DNA from: an uncultured Holophagaceae bacterium
GTDB lineage: Bacteria; Acidobacteriota; Holophagae; Holophagales; Holophagaceae
Length of the DNA stretch: 64,000 nt
Assembly: GCA_903937385.1 (NCBI GenBank)
Contig: CAIZZF010000008.1
Location: 1 to 64,000, forward strand
Direction of reading: 5' to 3'
Positions 24,134 through 33,719 of the stretch are shown piece by piece (position 1 is the first letter of the stretch; each line of letters starts with the position of its first letter). The translations under genes and the position numbers were made by a program. Below the pieces are notes generated by a model. That model worked only from the letters and a program-made list of their open reading frames with translations. It made no database searches and was not told the DNA's origin.

Positions 24134-26059
24134 ATGCAGGCCCCTTCCAGCCCCTATCCCCTGCTCGACTCCCTGACGGCCCCCCAGCAGGTGAAGCACT
24201 TCTCCCCTGCCCAGATGGAAGAGCTCGCGGCGGAAGTGCGCGCCTTCCTCATCAACTCGGTGTCTGAGACCGGCGGCCACTTCAGCTCGAACCTCGGCAC
24301 CGTCGAGCTGACCGTCGCCCTCTTCCACCACTTCGACTTCCTGCAGGACCGCATCGTCTGGGATGTGGGCCACCAGGCCTACCCGCACAAGATCCTCACG
24401 GGCCGCCGGGACCGCTTCCCCACCCTGCGCATGCACCATGGCCTGTCCGGCTTCCTCAAGCGAGACGAGAGCCCCTACGACCACTTCGGAGCGGGCCACG
24501 CCAGCACCAGCATCTCCGCCGCCCTCGGCATGGCCAAGGCCCGCGACCTGCAGAAGCAGGACCACGTCTGCATCGCCGTGATCGGCGATGGGTCCATGAC
24601 CGCCGGCATGGCCTTCGAGGCCCTCAACCAGGCCGGCTACCTGGTCACCAAGAACTTCCTGGTGATCCTCAACGACAACGACATGAGCATCAACCCCAAC
24701 GTGGGTTCGCTGCAGGGCTACCTCAACCAGATCATGTCCGGCCAGTACTACCACCGCTGGCGCGAACGGATCGAGCACGCCATCAAGGCCATCCCCATCG
24801 GCGGGCTGAGCAAGGGCGTGGCCAAGGCCGCGAAGTGGAGCGAGGAGAGCTTCAAGCGCCTGATGGTGCCCGGCCTGCTCTTCGAGGACCTGGGCTTCCG
24901 CTACCTGGGCCCCGTCAACGGCCATGATGTGGATGCCACCTCCAAGGCGCTGGCCGAGGCCAAGGAGAAGATGAAGGACGGCCCGGTGCTGCTGCACGTG
25001 CAGACCAAGAAGGGCTACGGCTACGAGCCCGCCATGCAGGATCCCATGAAGTGGCACGGCGTCACCGCCTTCGACGCCGAGTCCGGCGAGCTCATCAAGG
25101 TCGTGGTGGACCCCTTGAAACCTGCCCCACCCAGCTACACCAGCGTGTTCGGCAAGGCCCTGGTCGAGCTGGCGCGCACCGACGAGAAGATCGTCGGGAT
25201 CACCGCCGCCATGCTGGACGGCACGGGCCTGAACTTCCTCCAGAGGGCCTTCCCGGATCGCTGCTTCGATGTGGGCATCGCCGAGCAGCACGCGGTCACC
25301 TTCGCGGCGGGACTCGCGGCCCAGGGCATGCGGCCGGTGGTGGCCATCTACAGCACCTTCCTGCAGCGCGGCTTCGACCAGGTGGCCCATGACGTCTGCA
25401 TCCAGAACCTGCCCGTCACCTTCGTGTTGGACCGGGCCGGCATCGTGGGCGCGGACGGTCCCACCCACCACGGCCTCTACGACCTGGCCTACCTGCGCTG
25501 TCTGCCGAACATGGTGATCATGGCGCCCCGCAACGAGAACGAGCTGCGGCGGATGCTCATGACGGCCATCTACTGCGGCCACCCCGCCGCCGTGCGCTAC
25601 CCCCGCGGCAACGGCCTCGGCGTGACCCTGCAGGAGCCTGTGGTCCCTCTGCCCCTGGGTAAGGGAGAGCTGCTCCGCGAAGGCGAGGACCTCCTGCTCT
25701 GCGCCCTCGGCGCCATGGTCGAGCCCGCCCTGAAGCTGGCCGAGGCTCTGGCGAAAGAAGGCCTCTCCTGCGCCGTCATCAACGCCCGGTTCGTGAAGCC
25801 CCTGGACAGCGTCCTCATCCACGCCTGGGCCGACCGCTGCAAGGGCGTGGTCACCCTCGAGGAGGGCTGTGCGCCGGGCGGCTTCAGCAGCGCCGTGGCC
25901 GAGTCCCTGGCCGATGCCGGCCTGCTGCGTCCCCTGCTCCGCTGCGCTGTCGCCGACCACCTCGTCCAGCACGGCGACCCCAAGCGCCTGATGGAAGAAG
26001 AAGGCCTCGGCCCCGACCAGCTCGAGCGCCGCATCCGCGCCTTCGCCGCCAGGCTCTGA
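24134..26059 (+). CDS. dxs: 1-deoxy-D-xylulose-5-phosphate synthase
   Basis: A 641-residue thiamine-diphosphate enzyme making DXP from pyruvate and glyceraldehyde-3-phosphate, first step of the MEP pathway. Seen: VGHQAYPHKILTGRR, thiamine motif GDGSMTAG...NDND, and transketolase region IAEQHAVTFAAGLA with GPTHHG. ATG 24134 gives the family length; the open frame runs further up into ispA but is unsupported. Last gene of xseB-ispA-dxs. Confidence 0.95.
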   Translation: MQAPSSPYPLLDSLTAPQQVKHFSPAQMEELAAEVRAFLINSVSETGGHFSSNLGTVELTVALFHHFDFLQDRIVWDVGHQAYPHKILTGRRDRFPTLRMHHGLSGFLKRDESPYDHFGAGHASTSISAALGMAKARDLQKQDHVCIAVIGDGSMTAGMAFEALNQAGYLVTKNFLVILNDNDMSINPNVGSLQGYLNQIMSGQYYHRWRERIEHAIKAIPIGGLSKGVAKAAKWSEESFKRLMVPGLLFEDLGFRYLGPVNGHDVDATSKALAEAKEKMKDGPVLLHVQTKKGYGYEPAMQDPMKWHGVTAFDAESGELIKVVVDPLKPAPPSYTSVFGKALVELARTDEKIVGITAAMLDGTGLNFLQRAFPDRCFDVGIAEQHAVTFAAGLAAQGMRPVVAIYSTFLQRGFDQVAHDVCIQNLPVTFVLDRAGIVGADGPTHHGLYDLAYLRCLPNMVIMAPRNENELRRMLMTAIYCGHPAAVRYPRGNGLGVTLQEPVVPLPLGKGELLREGEDLLLCALGAMVEPALKLAEALAKEGLSCAVINARFVKPLDSVLIHAWADRCKGVVTLEEGCAPGGFSSAVAESLADAGLLRPLLRCAVADHLVQHGDPKRLMEEEGLGPDQLERRIRAFAARL

Positions 26060-26096
26060 GGCAGCACGAGAAGACACAAAGAACCGGATAAAGAAC

Positions 26097-26207
26097 AACC
26101 ACTCTCGCAGAGGATGCAGAGAGGGCTGAGGTCCGCAGAGAAAAGCGGCGAACCCGAAGTCCTCAGCGCCCCTCCGCTCCCCTCGTCTTTTCTCTGCGAG
26201 AGTGGTT
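26097..26207. repeat. intergenic palindromic repeat, copy 1
   Basis: Perfect 16-bp terminal inverted repeat AACCACTCTCGCAGAG (26097-26112) and its complement at 26192-26207, with interior rich in GCAGAG. A related element lies at 32726-32855. Non-coding; probably a dispersed repeat family of this genome. Confidence 0.6.
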
Positions 26208-26302
26208 GCTTGCCCCTGGGCGTGCAGAGCATACCCAGGGGTGGGGCTGGCGTGCCTTGGCTGTTCCCTGAATCCCGGATGAGCCCTTTTTGTGGCCCTG
26301 AC

Positions 26303-27910
26303 TCACTTCGCCAGGTTCATGACGCGCTCGCGGTCGAGGTAGGGGATGGTCCGCCAGGTGCCGGTCGGCACGGGGTTGAGGGTCGGCCGGGACAGCACGT
26401 GCTCGAGGAGGAGGTTCCGCTGGGAGGCCCGGCTGACCTGCTCGGCCTCGCCTGTGAAGCCGATGGCGGCCATGTAGCCGCCGCCGCCCCGGAGCCGGTA
26501 GGTGGACAGGGCCAGGGTGAAGGACTGCTCCGGCGTCACAGGCCGGCCCTGATAGCTGAGGTTCCGAACGCGGCTGCCCGCGGGCTGCCCCAGGTCCAGG
26601 GCGTAGCCGACGCCCTCCACGGTATCAAAGTCGTAGAAGGGGCTGTCCCGCTGGTAGAGCTCGGGCTCCCAGCTGTAGGCGTAGTGCCGGGCCGCGTGCT
26701 CGAGGTAGAGCTTCAGCTGGGCCCCCGTGACGCGGATCCGGGCCACGCAGCTCTCGTAGGGCGCCAGGGCGTAGAACTGGCGCACGCTGGTGGGCCCCTT
26801 GGGGATGTAGAGCTTCGTGCCCGGGCAGGCCGCCGCGGAGAGCTGGGCGCCGGTCGCCTGGCGCTGGACCTGATGCAGGAGCGCCAGGACCGGGGTGTCT
26901 TCCATGCGGGACCAGCGGCTGTCCAGGTCCACCAGCAGGTTCGTGGCCGCCGTGTCCAGGTAGCGGTCCGCGGCGGTCCGCAGCTCCAGGGTCAGGGCCA
27001 GCACCTCCGGGTCGCTGGCCGTCGCGTCCTCGGGCCGGAGCAGCCGCCCGGTGCTGGCCACCACGCGCCAGCGGCCCTTCTCCTGCCGCAGCACCAGGTC
27101 CGCGACCGCCAGGGCCCGGCCAAAGCTCAGCGCCTGGAGGATGGGGATGCCCTTGTGCTCGGTCTGCAGCGCCTGGTGGGTGTGGCCCGTGAAGATCGCG
27201 TCGAGGCCGGGTACCTGATCCGCCAGCCGCAGGGCGGCGTTCTCGTCCCCCTCGCGCCCAGCCACGGCCCCCAGGCCCGAGTGCACCAGGGCGATGACCA
27301 GGTCCACCTTCTCCTTCTCACGCAGGCGGGGCACCAAGGTGCGTCCCGCGGTCACAAGGTCCTGGAAGGTCAGCCCCGGGAGGTTGCCGGGCTCGGTCAT
27401 GGCCGGCACCCGGGGGGTGGTGAACCCGACCAGGGCAACCCGGACCCCGGCCACCATCACGACCGAATAGGCTGGGAAAGCGGTCTTCCCCTTGGCGCCC
27501 AGGGTGTTGGCGGACAGGAAGGGGAAGTGGGCCTGCCGCTCGGCGTCCCGGAGGGCCTCCAGGCCGAAGTCGTAGTCGTGGTTGCCCACGGCCATGGCGG
27601 CGTACCCCAGGGCATTCATGATGGCGATGCTGGGCTCCGGGAGGTCCGGCCGGAGGAGCTTCCGCACGTAGTTGACCGGCTCGCCCTGGAGGGTATCCCC
27701 GCAGTCGACCAGCAGCGTGTTGGGATTCAGGGCCCGCTGCTGGCGGATCAGGGTGGCGACCTTGGCCCAGCCCTGGTTGGCGGGCTGCAGGGTGAACGTG
27801 TCCTGGGCCACCAGGTGGCCATGCAGGTCCGTCGTTCCAAGGATCTGAATCCGCGCCTCTTGAGCCTGGAGCCCCAGGGCGACGAAAAGAATTCCAAGCC
27901 AGTGCCGCAT
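26303..27910 (-). CDS. 5'-nucleotidase / cyclic phosphodiesterase family enzyme
   Basis: A 535-residue exported metallophosphatase (UshA/CpdB-like). Signal WLGILFVALGLQAQ; metallophosphoesterase motifs TTDLHGHL, DCGDTLQG, AVGNHDYDFG, ALVHSGLG and FTGHTHQ; then a C-terminal nucleotide-binding domain ending in the barrel-like FTLALSTYRLRGGGGY. ATG 27910 follows GGGAGG. It should dephosphorylate nucleotides or 2',3'-cyclic nucleotides in the periplasm for phosphate or nucleoside scavenging. Confidence 0.9.
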   Translation of the reverse strand: MRHWLGILFVALGLQAQEARIQILGTTDLHGHLVAQDTFTLQPANQGWAKVATLIRQQRALNPNTLLVDCGDTLQGEPVNYVRKLLRPDLPEPSIAIMNALGYAAMAVGNHDYDFGLEALRDAERQAHFPFLSANTLGAKGKTAFPAYSVVMVAGVRVALVGFTTPRVPAMTEPGNLPGLTFQDLVTAGRTLVPRLREKEKVDLVIALVHSGLGAVAGREGDENAALRLADQVPGLDAIFTGHTHQALQTEHKGIPILQALSFGRALAVADLVLRQEKGRWRVVASTGRLLRPEDATASDPEVLALTLELRTAADRYLDTAATNLLVDLDSRWSRMEDTPVLALLHQVQRQATGAQLSAAACPGTKLYIPKGPTSVRQFYALAPYESCVARIRVTGAQLKLYLEHAARHYAYSWEPELYQRDSPFYDFDTVEGVGYALDLGQPAGSRVRNLSYQGRPVTPEQSFTLALSTYRLRGGGGYMAAIGFTGEAEQVSRASQRNLLLEHVLSRPTLNPVPTGTWRTIPYLDRERVMNLAK

Positions 27911-28010
27911 GCAACCTCCCCGCCCATTCCAAACCGAGGGTTGGAAGGGGCCGCCTTCAAGGGTAAACTGACCCCTCACCCAAAGGATGCCCCCCTCTTA
28001 CGGAGTCACC

Positions 28011-28475
28011 ATGCAAGAAGTTCAGATCAAGGCCCCCAAGCACGAGTTCACGCTGCTCTGCGATGACATTCGCCAGGAAATGGGTGGCAAGACCTCGCTC
28101 ATGGGCCTGTACGACCACCACATCGTGGTGCCCCAGGTGCCCTTCACCCTGCCCAAGGTGTGCTTCTACACCCGCTTCTCCCGCATGGACGGGCAGTTCA
28201 AGTTCGGTTTCTCCATCGTCAGCCCCTCCGGTGACCGCAAGGACGTGATCCGCGACAGCGACGTGCAGATCCCCGAGGGCGCCAAGGAAGGCACCTTCAA
28301 CGTCATCGCCAGCCCCTTCGAAGTGAGCGGCGAGGGCGTCTACGAAGTGATCATCGCCCTGACCAAGGGTGCCGACCGCTTTGAGTACCTCTACAAGTTC
28401 GCCATCTCTGATGCCAGCCGCCTCCAGGCCGAGTACGAGAAGGCCGTCGCCGAGGGCGGTCAGGCGGGGAACTAG
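28011..28475 (+). CDS. conserved hypothetical protein, DUF6941-like
   Basis: A 154-residue soluble protein with GGAG five bases before the ATG. The N-terminus (FTLLCDDIRQEMGGKTSLMGLYD) matches my memory of the DUF6941 family of small beta-sandwich proteins; function unknown. Well-behaved codon use and single-gene arrangement between divergent and convergent neighbours. Assignment from recall only. Confidence 0.6.
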   Translation: MQEVQIKAPKHEFTLLCDDIRQEMGGKTSLMGLYDHHIVVPQVPFTLPKVCFYTRFSRMDGQFKFGFSIVSPSGDRKDVIRDSDVQIPEGAKEGTFNVIASPFEVSGEGVYEVIIALTKGADRFEYLYKFAISDASRLQAEYEKAVAEGGQAGN

Positions 28476-28522
28476 AACCGCTCCTGCAGCCCTAGGAATT
28501 GGAACTGAATCAGCATGGCGGC

Positions 28523-28549
28523 CGAAGGCACCCACATTGGGTGCCTTCG
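28523..28549. terminator. hairpin between convergent genes
   Basis: Perfect 11-bp stem CGAAGGCACCC/GGGTGCCTTCG with a 5-base loop, between the convergent genes ending at 28475 and 28561. No T tract follows, so termination is inferred from position. Confidence 0.55.
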
Positions 28550-28560
28550 CATGTCTGTCC

Positions 28561-30126
28561 TTAATACGGGGCGGCCCCTGCAGCCACCGGACTCAGCACC
28601 AGGTCCTGGAAGTCGAAGCTGAAGTCCGTGGAGGGTGACACCGCTTCCATCCGGGCCTGGCCGAGGGTTCCATCGGGCTTGAGGGAGAAGGTCAGGTAGG
28701 CGTCCGCATCCAGGGACCGGTCCTGCCACCGGACCACGAAGGTGTCGTACTGCCAGTGCTCCAGCGTGCCGGACAGGGCAGGCGTGTGCGTGAACTGGAG
28801 GACCAACTTGCCGTCCCGGACCGCGAGCAGGACGTCCCCGTACCAGGGATCACGGTAGCGACCCGCGTAGGAGGCCAGGGACAGGGAGGGGGCCGACTTG
28901 AGGTTCCGGGCCGAGGCGGCCTGGGTCACGGTCGCCTTCGCCTTGGCCTTGCGCTGGTTCTGGACCTCCAGGTAGGACGCGACCCAGTCCTTGGGCGGGG
29001 CACCCAGATAGTGATCCAGGATGGTCTTGGTGATGGCCTGGAAGGCCGCCCCGCTCTCCTGATTGGTCAGGACGACGATGCCGAGGTTCTGCTGGGGCAG
29101 CAGCGTGACCTCCGAGACCATCCCCTGCAGCCCGCCCGTGTGGGAGACCTTGAGCTGGCCCCGGTAGTCCGTGACCCCCAGCCCCATGGCGTAGGCCGCG
29201 AACTGGGCTTTCGCTTCCGCCAGCGCCGCCGGCGGCTCGCCCACCGGGAGGAGAGTCAGGGGCGTCCTCAGGATCTTGAATTGTTTTTCGCTGAAGAGCC
29301 GGCTGCCGCCGCCGAGGTCCCCCTTGGCGAGCAGGGCCAGCACCCACTTGGACAGGTCCTCCGCGGACGAGACGATGGCTCCGCAGGGGGCGCTGTTGTC
29401 GAGGGGCACGTGCGCCATGGGCTGGAGGGCCTCCCCGACGAGGACATGGGGCGCGACCGCGTCATCCCCGGGGCTCAGGTCCCGGATGCTGGTCCGGCTG
29501 CTGCGCATGCCCAGGGGTGCGAAGAAGCGCTCCTGGATGAAGGCCGCCCAGGGCTTGCCCGAGACCTGCCTGATGACGGCCCCCGCCACCGTGTAGAGGA
29601 TGTTGTCGTAGGCGTACTCGCTGCGGAAGCTGGTGGCCAGGGGCACGAACCGCAGGCGGTAGAGGATGTCGGCCTCGGACAGGTCCGTGGCGGGGAAGAA
29701 CATGAGATCCCCCGCACCCAGGCCCAGGCCGCTGCGGTGGCAGAGGAGATCCCGGATGCGCATCTCGCGGGTCACGTAGGGATCGCTCATCTGGAAGCCC
29801 GGGAGGCGGTCCACCACGCGGTCCTCCCAGGCCAGCTTGCCTTCCTCCACCAGCATGGCCAGGGCCGCTGCGGTGAAGATCTTGGTGTTGGAGGCGATGC
29901 CGAAGAGGGTCCGGGCCGTCACCGGGGCCGGGTCGCCCACCCGGCGCACGCCGTAGCCCTTGGCCACCACGACCTTGCCATCCTTCACCACCGCCACGGC
30001 GATGCCCGGGACATCAAAGGCCTTGCGGGCCCGCTCTACCGCGTCATCGAGATAGGCCTGGGCCAGGAGCGGCGTGGTCATGGCAATCAGCAATACTCGG
30101 CTCAGCCAACGGGACTGGGGTTGCAT
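28561..30126 (-). CDS. class C beta-lactamase-like serine hydrolase
   Basis: A 521-residue exported serine hydrolase. Signal VLLIAMTTPLLAQA; catalytic S79-N-T-K82, Y173-D-N175 and SHTGG in place of KTG. The C-terminal 130 residues form a separate beta-rich domain like DUF3471. Such proteins are esterases or D-peptidases more often than antibiotic lactamases. ATG follows GGAGGG. Divergent from the ThiF-like gene. Confidence 0.85.
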   Translation of the reverse strand: MQPQSRWLSRVLLIAMTTPLLAQAYLDDAVERARKAFDVPGIAVAVVKDGKVVVAKGYGVRRVGDPAPVTARTLFGIASNTKIFTAAALAMLVEEGKLAWEDRVVDRLPGFQMSDPYVTREMRIRDLLCHRSGLGLGAGDLMFFPATDLSEADILYRLRFVPLATSFRSEYAYDNILYTVAGAVIRQVSGKPWAAFIQERFFAPLGMRSSRTSIRDLSPGDDAVAPHVLVGEALQPMAHVPLDNSAPCGAIVSSAEDLSKWVLALLAKGDLGGGSRLFSEKQFKILRTPLTLLPVGEPPAALAEAKAQFAAYAMGLGVTDYRGQLKVSHTGGLQGMVSEVTLLPQQNLGIVVLTNQESGAAFQAITKTILDHYLGAPPKDWVASYLEVQNQRKAKAKATVTQAASARNLKSAPSLSLASYAGRYRDPWYGDVLLAVRDGKLVLQFTHTPALSGTLEHWQYDTFVVRWQDRSLDADAYLTFSLKPDGTLGQARMEAVSPSTDFSFDFQDLVLSPVAAGAAPY

Positions 30127-30195
30127 GGGGGGCCCTCCGCTCCAGCCAGTATGGAGCGGGAACGGTCCGACGGCGGGGGCGGCTATCCTGGAGAC

Positions 30196-31197
30196 ATGTC
30201 CGACCGGTACTCGAAGCAGCGCATTTTTTTAGGCCGCGAGGCGGACACGGGTCTGCGCACGAAGCGGGTGGCGGTGCTGGGGCTGGGCGCGCTGGGCTCG
30301 GTCATCGCCCCCTGGCTGGCCCGGGCCGGCGTGGGCCACCTCACCCTCATCGACCGGGACCTGGTCGAGGAGAGCAACCTCCAGCGGCAGCTGCTCTACG
30401 GCGAGGCGGACCTGGGCCAAGCCAAGGCCGACGTGGCCGCCCGGCGGCTGGCGGAGGCCAACTCCTCCGTCGAGCTGCAGGCCGTGGTGGCAGACCTCAC
30501 CAGCGGCAACGCCCGGGAGCTGCTCTCGGGCTTCGACCTCATCTGTGACGGCACCGACAACTTCGAGGCCCGGTTCCTCATCAACGATGTGGCCATCCTC
30601 ACAGGCACCCCCTGGATCTACGCCGGTGCCATCGGCGGCGAGGGCGTGGTCTGGCCCCTGCACCCGCCCCACACGCCCTGCCTCCGCTGCCTGCTGGAGG
30701 AACCCCCCGCCAGCGGCGACGTGGACACCTGCGACAGCGCCGGCGTGCTGGGCCCCACCGTGGGCATCATCGGCAGCTGGGCGGCCCTGGAGGCCATGAA
30801 GGTGCTCACGGGGAAGGCGCCCCACGGCGACCTCGCCCGCTTCGACTTCTGGCAGGACGAGCGGCAGTTCCTGAAGCCCCCGAAGACCCGCTGCCGCTTC
30901 TGCACCGACCGCGTCACCGAGTTCCTGGATGCGCGCTGGACCCTGAAGGCCAGCCTGCTCTGCGGCCTGGAGGGCGTGCAGATCCGCGTGAACCCGCCCG
31001 GGAAGCTCGACCTCGCCGCGCTGAAGGGCCGCCTGGAAGCCCGCACCCACAGCCCCTGGAAGCTGGCCGGGATGATGCTGCGGGGCCGCGAGGGCGCCGA
31101 CGAGATCACCCTCTTCGCCGACGGCCGCGCCCTGGTCCACGGCCCCATGACCCGCGAGCGCGCCCGCAGCTGGTACACCGAGGTGGTCGGGTGCTGA
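30196..31197 (+). CDS. ThiF/MoeB-like E1 adenylyltransferase
   Basis: A 333-residue E1-like enzyme that adenylates the C-terminal glycine of a small sulfur-carrier protein. Visible: nucleotide loop GLGALGS, IDRDLVEESNLQRQ, DGTDNFEARFLIN, paired zinc cysteines CLRC and CRFC, and a Cys (DTCDSAGVLGP) at the ThiF/MoeB active-site position. The C-terminal 85 residues carry a partial sulfur-carrier-like extension (RVNPPGKLDLAALK). It overlaps rdgB. Whether it serves thiamine, molybdopterin or another carrier is open; moaA is 26 kb away. Confidence 0.82.
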   Translation: MSDRYSKQRIFLGREADTGLRTKRVAVLGLGALGSVIAPWLARAGVGHLTLIDRDLVEESNLQRQLLYGEADLGQAKADVAARRLAEANSSVELQAVVADLTSGNARELLSGFDLICDGTDNFEARFLINDVAILTGTPWIYAGAIGGEGVVWPLHPPHTPCLRCLLEEPPASGDVDTCDSAGVLGPTVGIIGSWAALEAMKVLTGKAPHGDLARFDFWQDERQFLKPPKTRCRFCTDRVTEFLDARWTLKASLLCGLEGVQIRVNPPGKLDLAALKGRLEARTHSPWKLAGMMLRGREGADEITLFADGRALVHGPMTRERARSWYTEVVGC

Positions 31198-31793
31198 CGC
31201 TGCTGCTCGCCTCCCGCAATGCGGGCAAGCTCCGGGAGTTTGCGGAGCTGCTGCCGGGCTTCACGCTGGTACCCTGGCCCGCGGCAGCACCGGAACTGCC
31301 GGAGACCGGGGCCTTCTTCCAGGACAACGCCCTGCAGAAGGCCGAGGGTGCGCGGGCCTGGTGGCAGGCGCACGGCACGGAGCCCGTGGACGCGGTGCTG
31401 GCGGATGACTCAGGCCTCTGTGTGGATGCCCTCTGGGGCGGGCCGGGGGTGCTGAGCGCCCGCTTCGCCCAGGATCTGGCCTCTTACACCGACCGGAACC
31501 GCCGCCTGCTGGACATGCTGCCCGAGGGCGCCGACCGGACCGCGCGGTTCGTCTGCGTGCTGGCCTGCGTGCCCCTGCCCGGCCGCCTGCCCGGCGAGCC
31601 CTTTACTGTCAGTGGCGCTGTGGAGGGCACCCTGGCCTTCGAGCACCGGGGCAGCCAGGGCTTCGGCTACGACCCGATCTTCCTCCCCGACGGCTATGAC
31701 CAGACCTTTGGCGAGCTCTCCTCGGAGATCAAGCACACCCTCAGCCACCGGGCCCGGGCCTGCACCGCACTGCTGCAGAAGCTCCACCGGTGA
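31191..31793 (+). CDS. rdgB: XTP/dITP pyrophosphatase
   Basis: A 200-residue Ham1/RdgB enzyme that removes non-canonical purine triphosphates (ITP, XTP). Substrate loop ASRNAGKLREF, DDSGLCVDAL, and GFGYDPIFLP with TFGEL are diagnostic. GTG start overlaps the stop of the E1-like gene by seven bases and its stop overlaps the next GTG, so three genes are translationally coupled. Confidence 0.93.
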   Translation: MLTLLLASRNAGKLREFAELLPGFTLVPWPAAAPELPETGAFFQDNALQKAEGARAWWQAHGTEPVDAVLADDSGLCVDALWGGPGVLSARFAQDLASYTDRNRRLLDMLPEGADRTARFVCVLACVPLPGRLPGEPFTVSGAVEGTLAFEHRGSQGFGYDPIFLPDGYDQTFGELSSEIKHTLSHRARACTALLQKLHR

Positions 31794-32719
31794 CTGGGCG
31801 GAGGGACCTCCGGACCGGGCTGGCCATCGCCGTCCTCCTCCTGCTCTGGGCCTCGGCCTTCGCCGGCATCCGGGCAGGGATGCGGCTCACGCCCGCAGGA
31901 ACCCCCGGCCCGGACGGCTACGGCCCCGGCGAGCTGGCCCTGCTGCGCTTCGGCACGGCCTCGGCGGTGCTCGCGATGTATGCGCTGGTCCGGCGGATGC
32001 GGCTGCCGGCCCTGGCGGACCTCCCGCTCATCACCCTCGCGGGATTCCTGGGCATCAGCGTCTACCACGTGGCGCTCAACTTCGGCGAGCTCACGGTCCA
32101 GTCCGGGGCCGCCTCCCTCCTCATCGCCGCCGCGCCAGTCTTTACCGCGATCCTCTCGGTGACGGTGCTGCGAGAGCACCTCACGGGGCTGGGCTGGCTG
32201 GGCATGCTGGTGGCCTTCGCGGGCGTGCTGCTCATCGCCCTGAGCGGCGGCAAGGGCCTGCACTTCACCCCCGGGGCCCTGCTGATCCTCCTTTCAGCGG
32301 CCGTGGCGGCCCTGTTCTCGATCCTCTCGAAGCGCGGGCTCCAGCGCCATGCGGCCCTGGAGTTCACCTGCTACTCCATCTGGGCGGGCACGTTGCCGCT
32401 GCTAGTCTTCCTGCCGGGCCTGCTGCGCCAGGTCCGGCACGCGGCGCCCTCGGCGACCGTGGCCGTGGTCTACCTGGGCATCTTCCCCGCGGCCATCGCC
32501 TACCTGCTCTGGAACTACGCCCTGGCGCGCCTGCCGACCGCACGGCTGTCCAGCTTCCTGTACCTGTCGCCGGTCCTGGCCAGCCTCATCGCCTGGGTCT
32601 GGCTGGGCGAGCTGCCGAGCCTGCTCACCGCGGCGGGCGGCGCCCTCGCCATCCTCGGCGTGATCCTCGTGCAGACCCAGGGGCAGCGCCCCGTCTCAGC
32701 CCTCCACAAGAACACTTAG
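31790..32719 (+). CDS. EamA-family DMT transporter
   Basis: A 309-residue membrane protein of ten predicted spans in two EamA halves (LLLWASAFAGIRAG; LSAAVAALFSILSKRG). Likely exports a small metabolite such as an amino acid or nucleoside; substrate cannot be read. GTGA overlap with rdgB. A palindromic intergenic repeat follows. Confidence 0.85.
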   Translation: MTGRRDLRTGLAIAVLLLLWASAFAGIRAGMRLTPAGTPGPDGYGPGELALLRFGTASAVLAMYALVRRMRLPALADLPLITLAGFLGISVYHVALNFGELTVQSGAASLLIAAAPVFTAILSVTVLREHLTGLGWLGMLVAFAGVLLIALSGGKGLHFTPGALLILLSAAVAALFSILSKRGLQRHAALEFTCYSIWAGTLPLLVFLPGLLRQVRHAAPSATVAVVYLGIFPAAIAYLLWNYALARLPTARLSSFLYLSPVLASLIAWVWLGELPSLLTAAGGALAILGVILVQTQGQRPVSALHKNT

Positions 32720-32725
32720 AGACAA

Positions 32726-32855
32726 AACCCTCGCAGAGGGGCGCGGAGAAGGCAGAGGCTGCAGAGGAAATCCGGATTCCCCTCGATGCCCCTCCACTTT
32801 CTTGTCTGTTCTCTGCGACCCTCCGCTATCTCCGCGCCCCTCCGCGAGAGTGGTT
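32726..32855. repeat. intergenic palindromic repeat, copy 2
   Basis: Imperfect terminal inverted repeats (left 32726-32749, right 32829-32855) sharing CTCGCAGAGGGGCGCGGAGA-like sequence and ending AGTGGTT like copy 1 at 26097-26207. Non-coding. Confidence 0.55.
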
Positions 32856-32897
32856 CCTGGAGGTAATCCTTTTCCCTTCCATGCAAACAGGAAGGCC

Positions 32898-33719
32898 TCA
32901 GGGCTTCCGCAGGAAGAGCCGGGGATCCACGCGGGCGTTGTTGAGGCTGAGGGACCAGTGGAGGTGCGGGCCGGTGGCGCGACCGGTGCGGCCGACCAGA
33001 CCCAGCGGGTCTCCGGCCCGCAGCACCTGGCCCTGTTTGACGGTGATCTTCGAGAGGTGCGCGAAGAGGCTCACCACGCCCTCGCCGTGGGCCAGGAACA
33101 CGGCGTTGCCGCTGAAGAAGAAGTCCCCGGTCAGCACCACCACGCCCGCCGCCGGCGCGCGCACGACCTGGCCCGCCGGTGCCTTGATGTCGAGTCCCGA
33201 GTGCGGGGCCCGCGGCTCGCCGTTGAAGACCCGGCGCAGGCCGAAGGAGCCCGTGAGGCCACCCGGCGTGGGCTGGTGGAAGCTGAGCGAGGGCACGAGT
33301 CCTTCGGGCCAGGCCTTCCAGGCCGGAGCCGTGAGGGCCTGCTCCTTGGCGATGCGGACCTCGTCCTCGGGGTCCGGGGTCACCAGCCGCTTGTTCTCCA
33401 GGCGCAGGCGCTGCTCGGGGTAGTGCTTGGGCTGGATGGTGAAGGCGACCGCGCGGCCATCGACTTCCACCGCATCCGGGCCAGGCTTTGCGCTCAACGG
33501 CAGGCCCACCACCGCCTGCCAGCCGCCGCCGCTCCGGCGCGTCAGCACCGGCTCACCGTGGTAGCTCACCCGCGGGGCCTGCGCCCCGGCCGGGAGGGCG
33601 AGGAGAGCGACACCCCCGGGCACCGGCGAGGCCTTGAGGGTGGTGTCCTTCGCCGCCTTGGCCGGGCTCGGCAGGCCCGCCGCCAAGAGGGCCAGCAGCG
33701 CCCAGCTGCGGAGGCTCAC
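32898..33719 (-). CDS. M23 family metallopeptidase
   Basis: A 273-residue exported LytM-type protein. Signal SWALLALLAAGLPSPAKA; zinc motifs HSGLD and GPHLHW are complete, so it is probably an active peptidoglycan endopeptidase, with a preceding beta-rich domain of about 130 residues. GTG start overlaps the cupin gene stop (GTGA). Last gene of the mtnP operon. Confidence 0.88.
   Translation of the reverse strand: MSLRSWALLALLAAGLPSPAKAAKDTTLKASPVPGGVALLALPAGAQAPRVSYHGEPVLTRRSGGGWQAVVGLPLSAKPGPDAVEVDGRAVAFTIQPKHYPEQRLRLENKRLVTPDPEDEVRIAKEQALTAPAWKAWPEGLVPSLSFHQPTPGGLTGSFGLRRVFNGEPRAPHSGLDIKAPAGQVVRAPAAGVVVLTGDFFFSGNAVFLAHGEGVVSLFAHLSKITVKQGQVLRAGDPLGLVGRTGRATGPHLHWSLSLNNARVDPRLFLRKP

Noticed and set aside
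24122-26098. Long minus-strand open frame opposite dxs
   Set aside because: GC-rich shadow frame of a well-supported enzyme gene; His/Gly/Val-rich with no domain.
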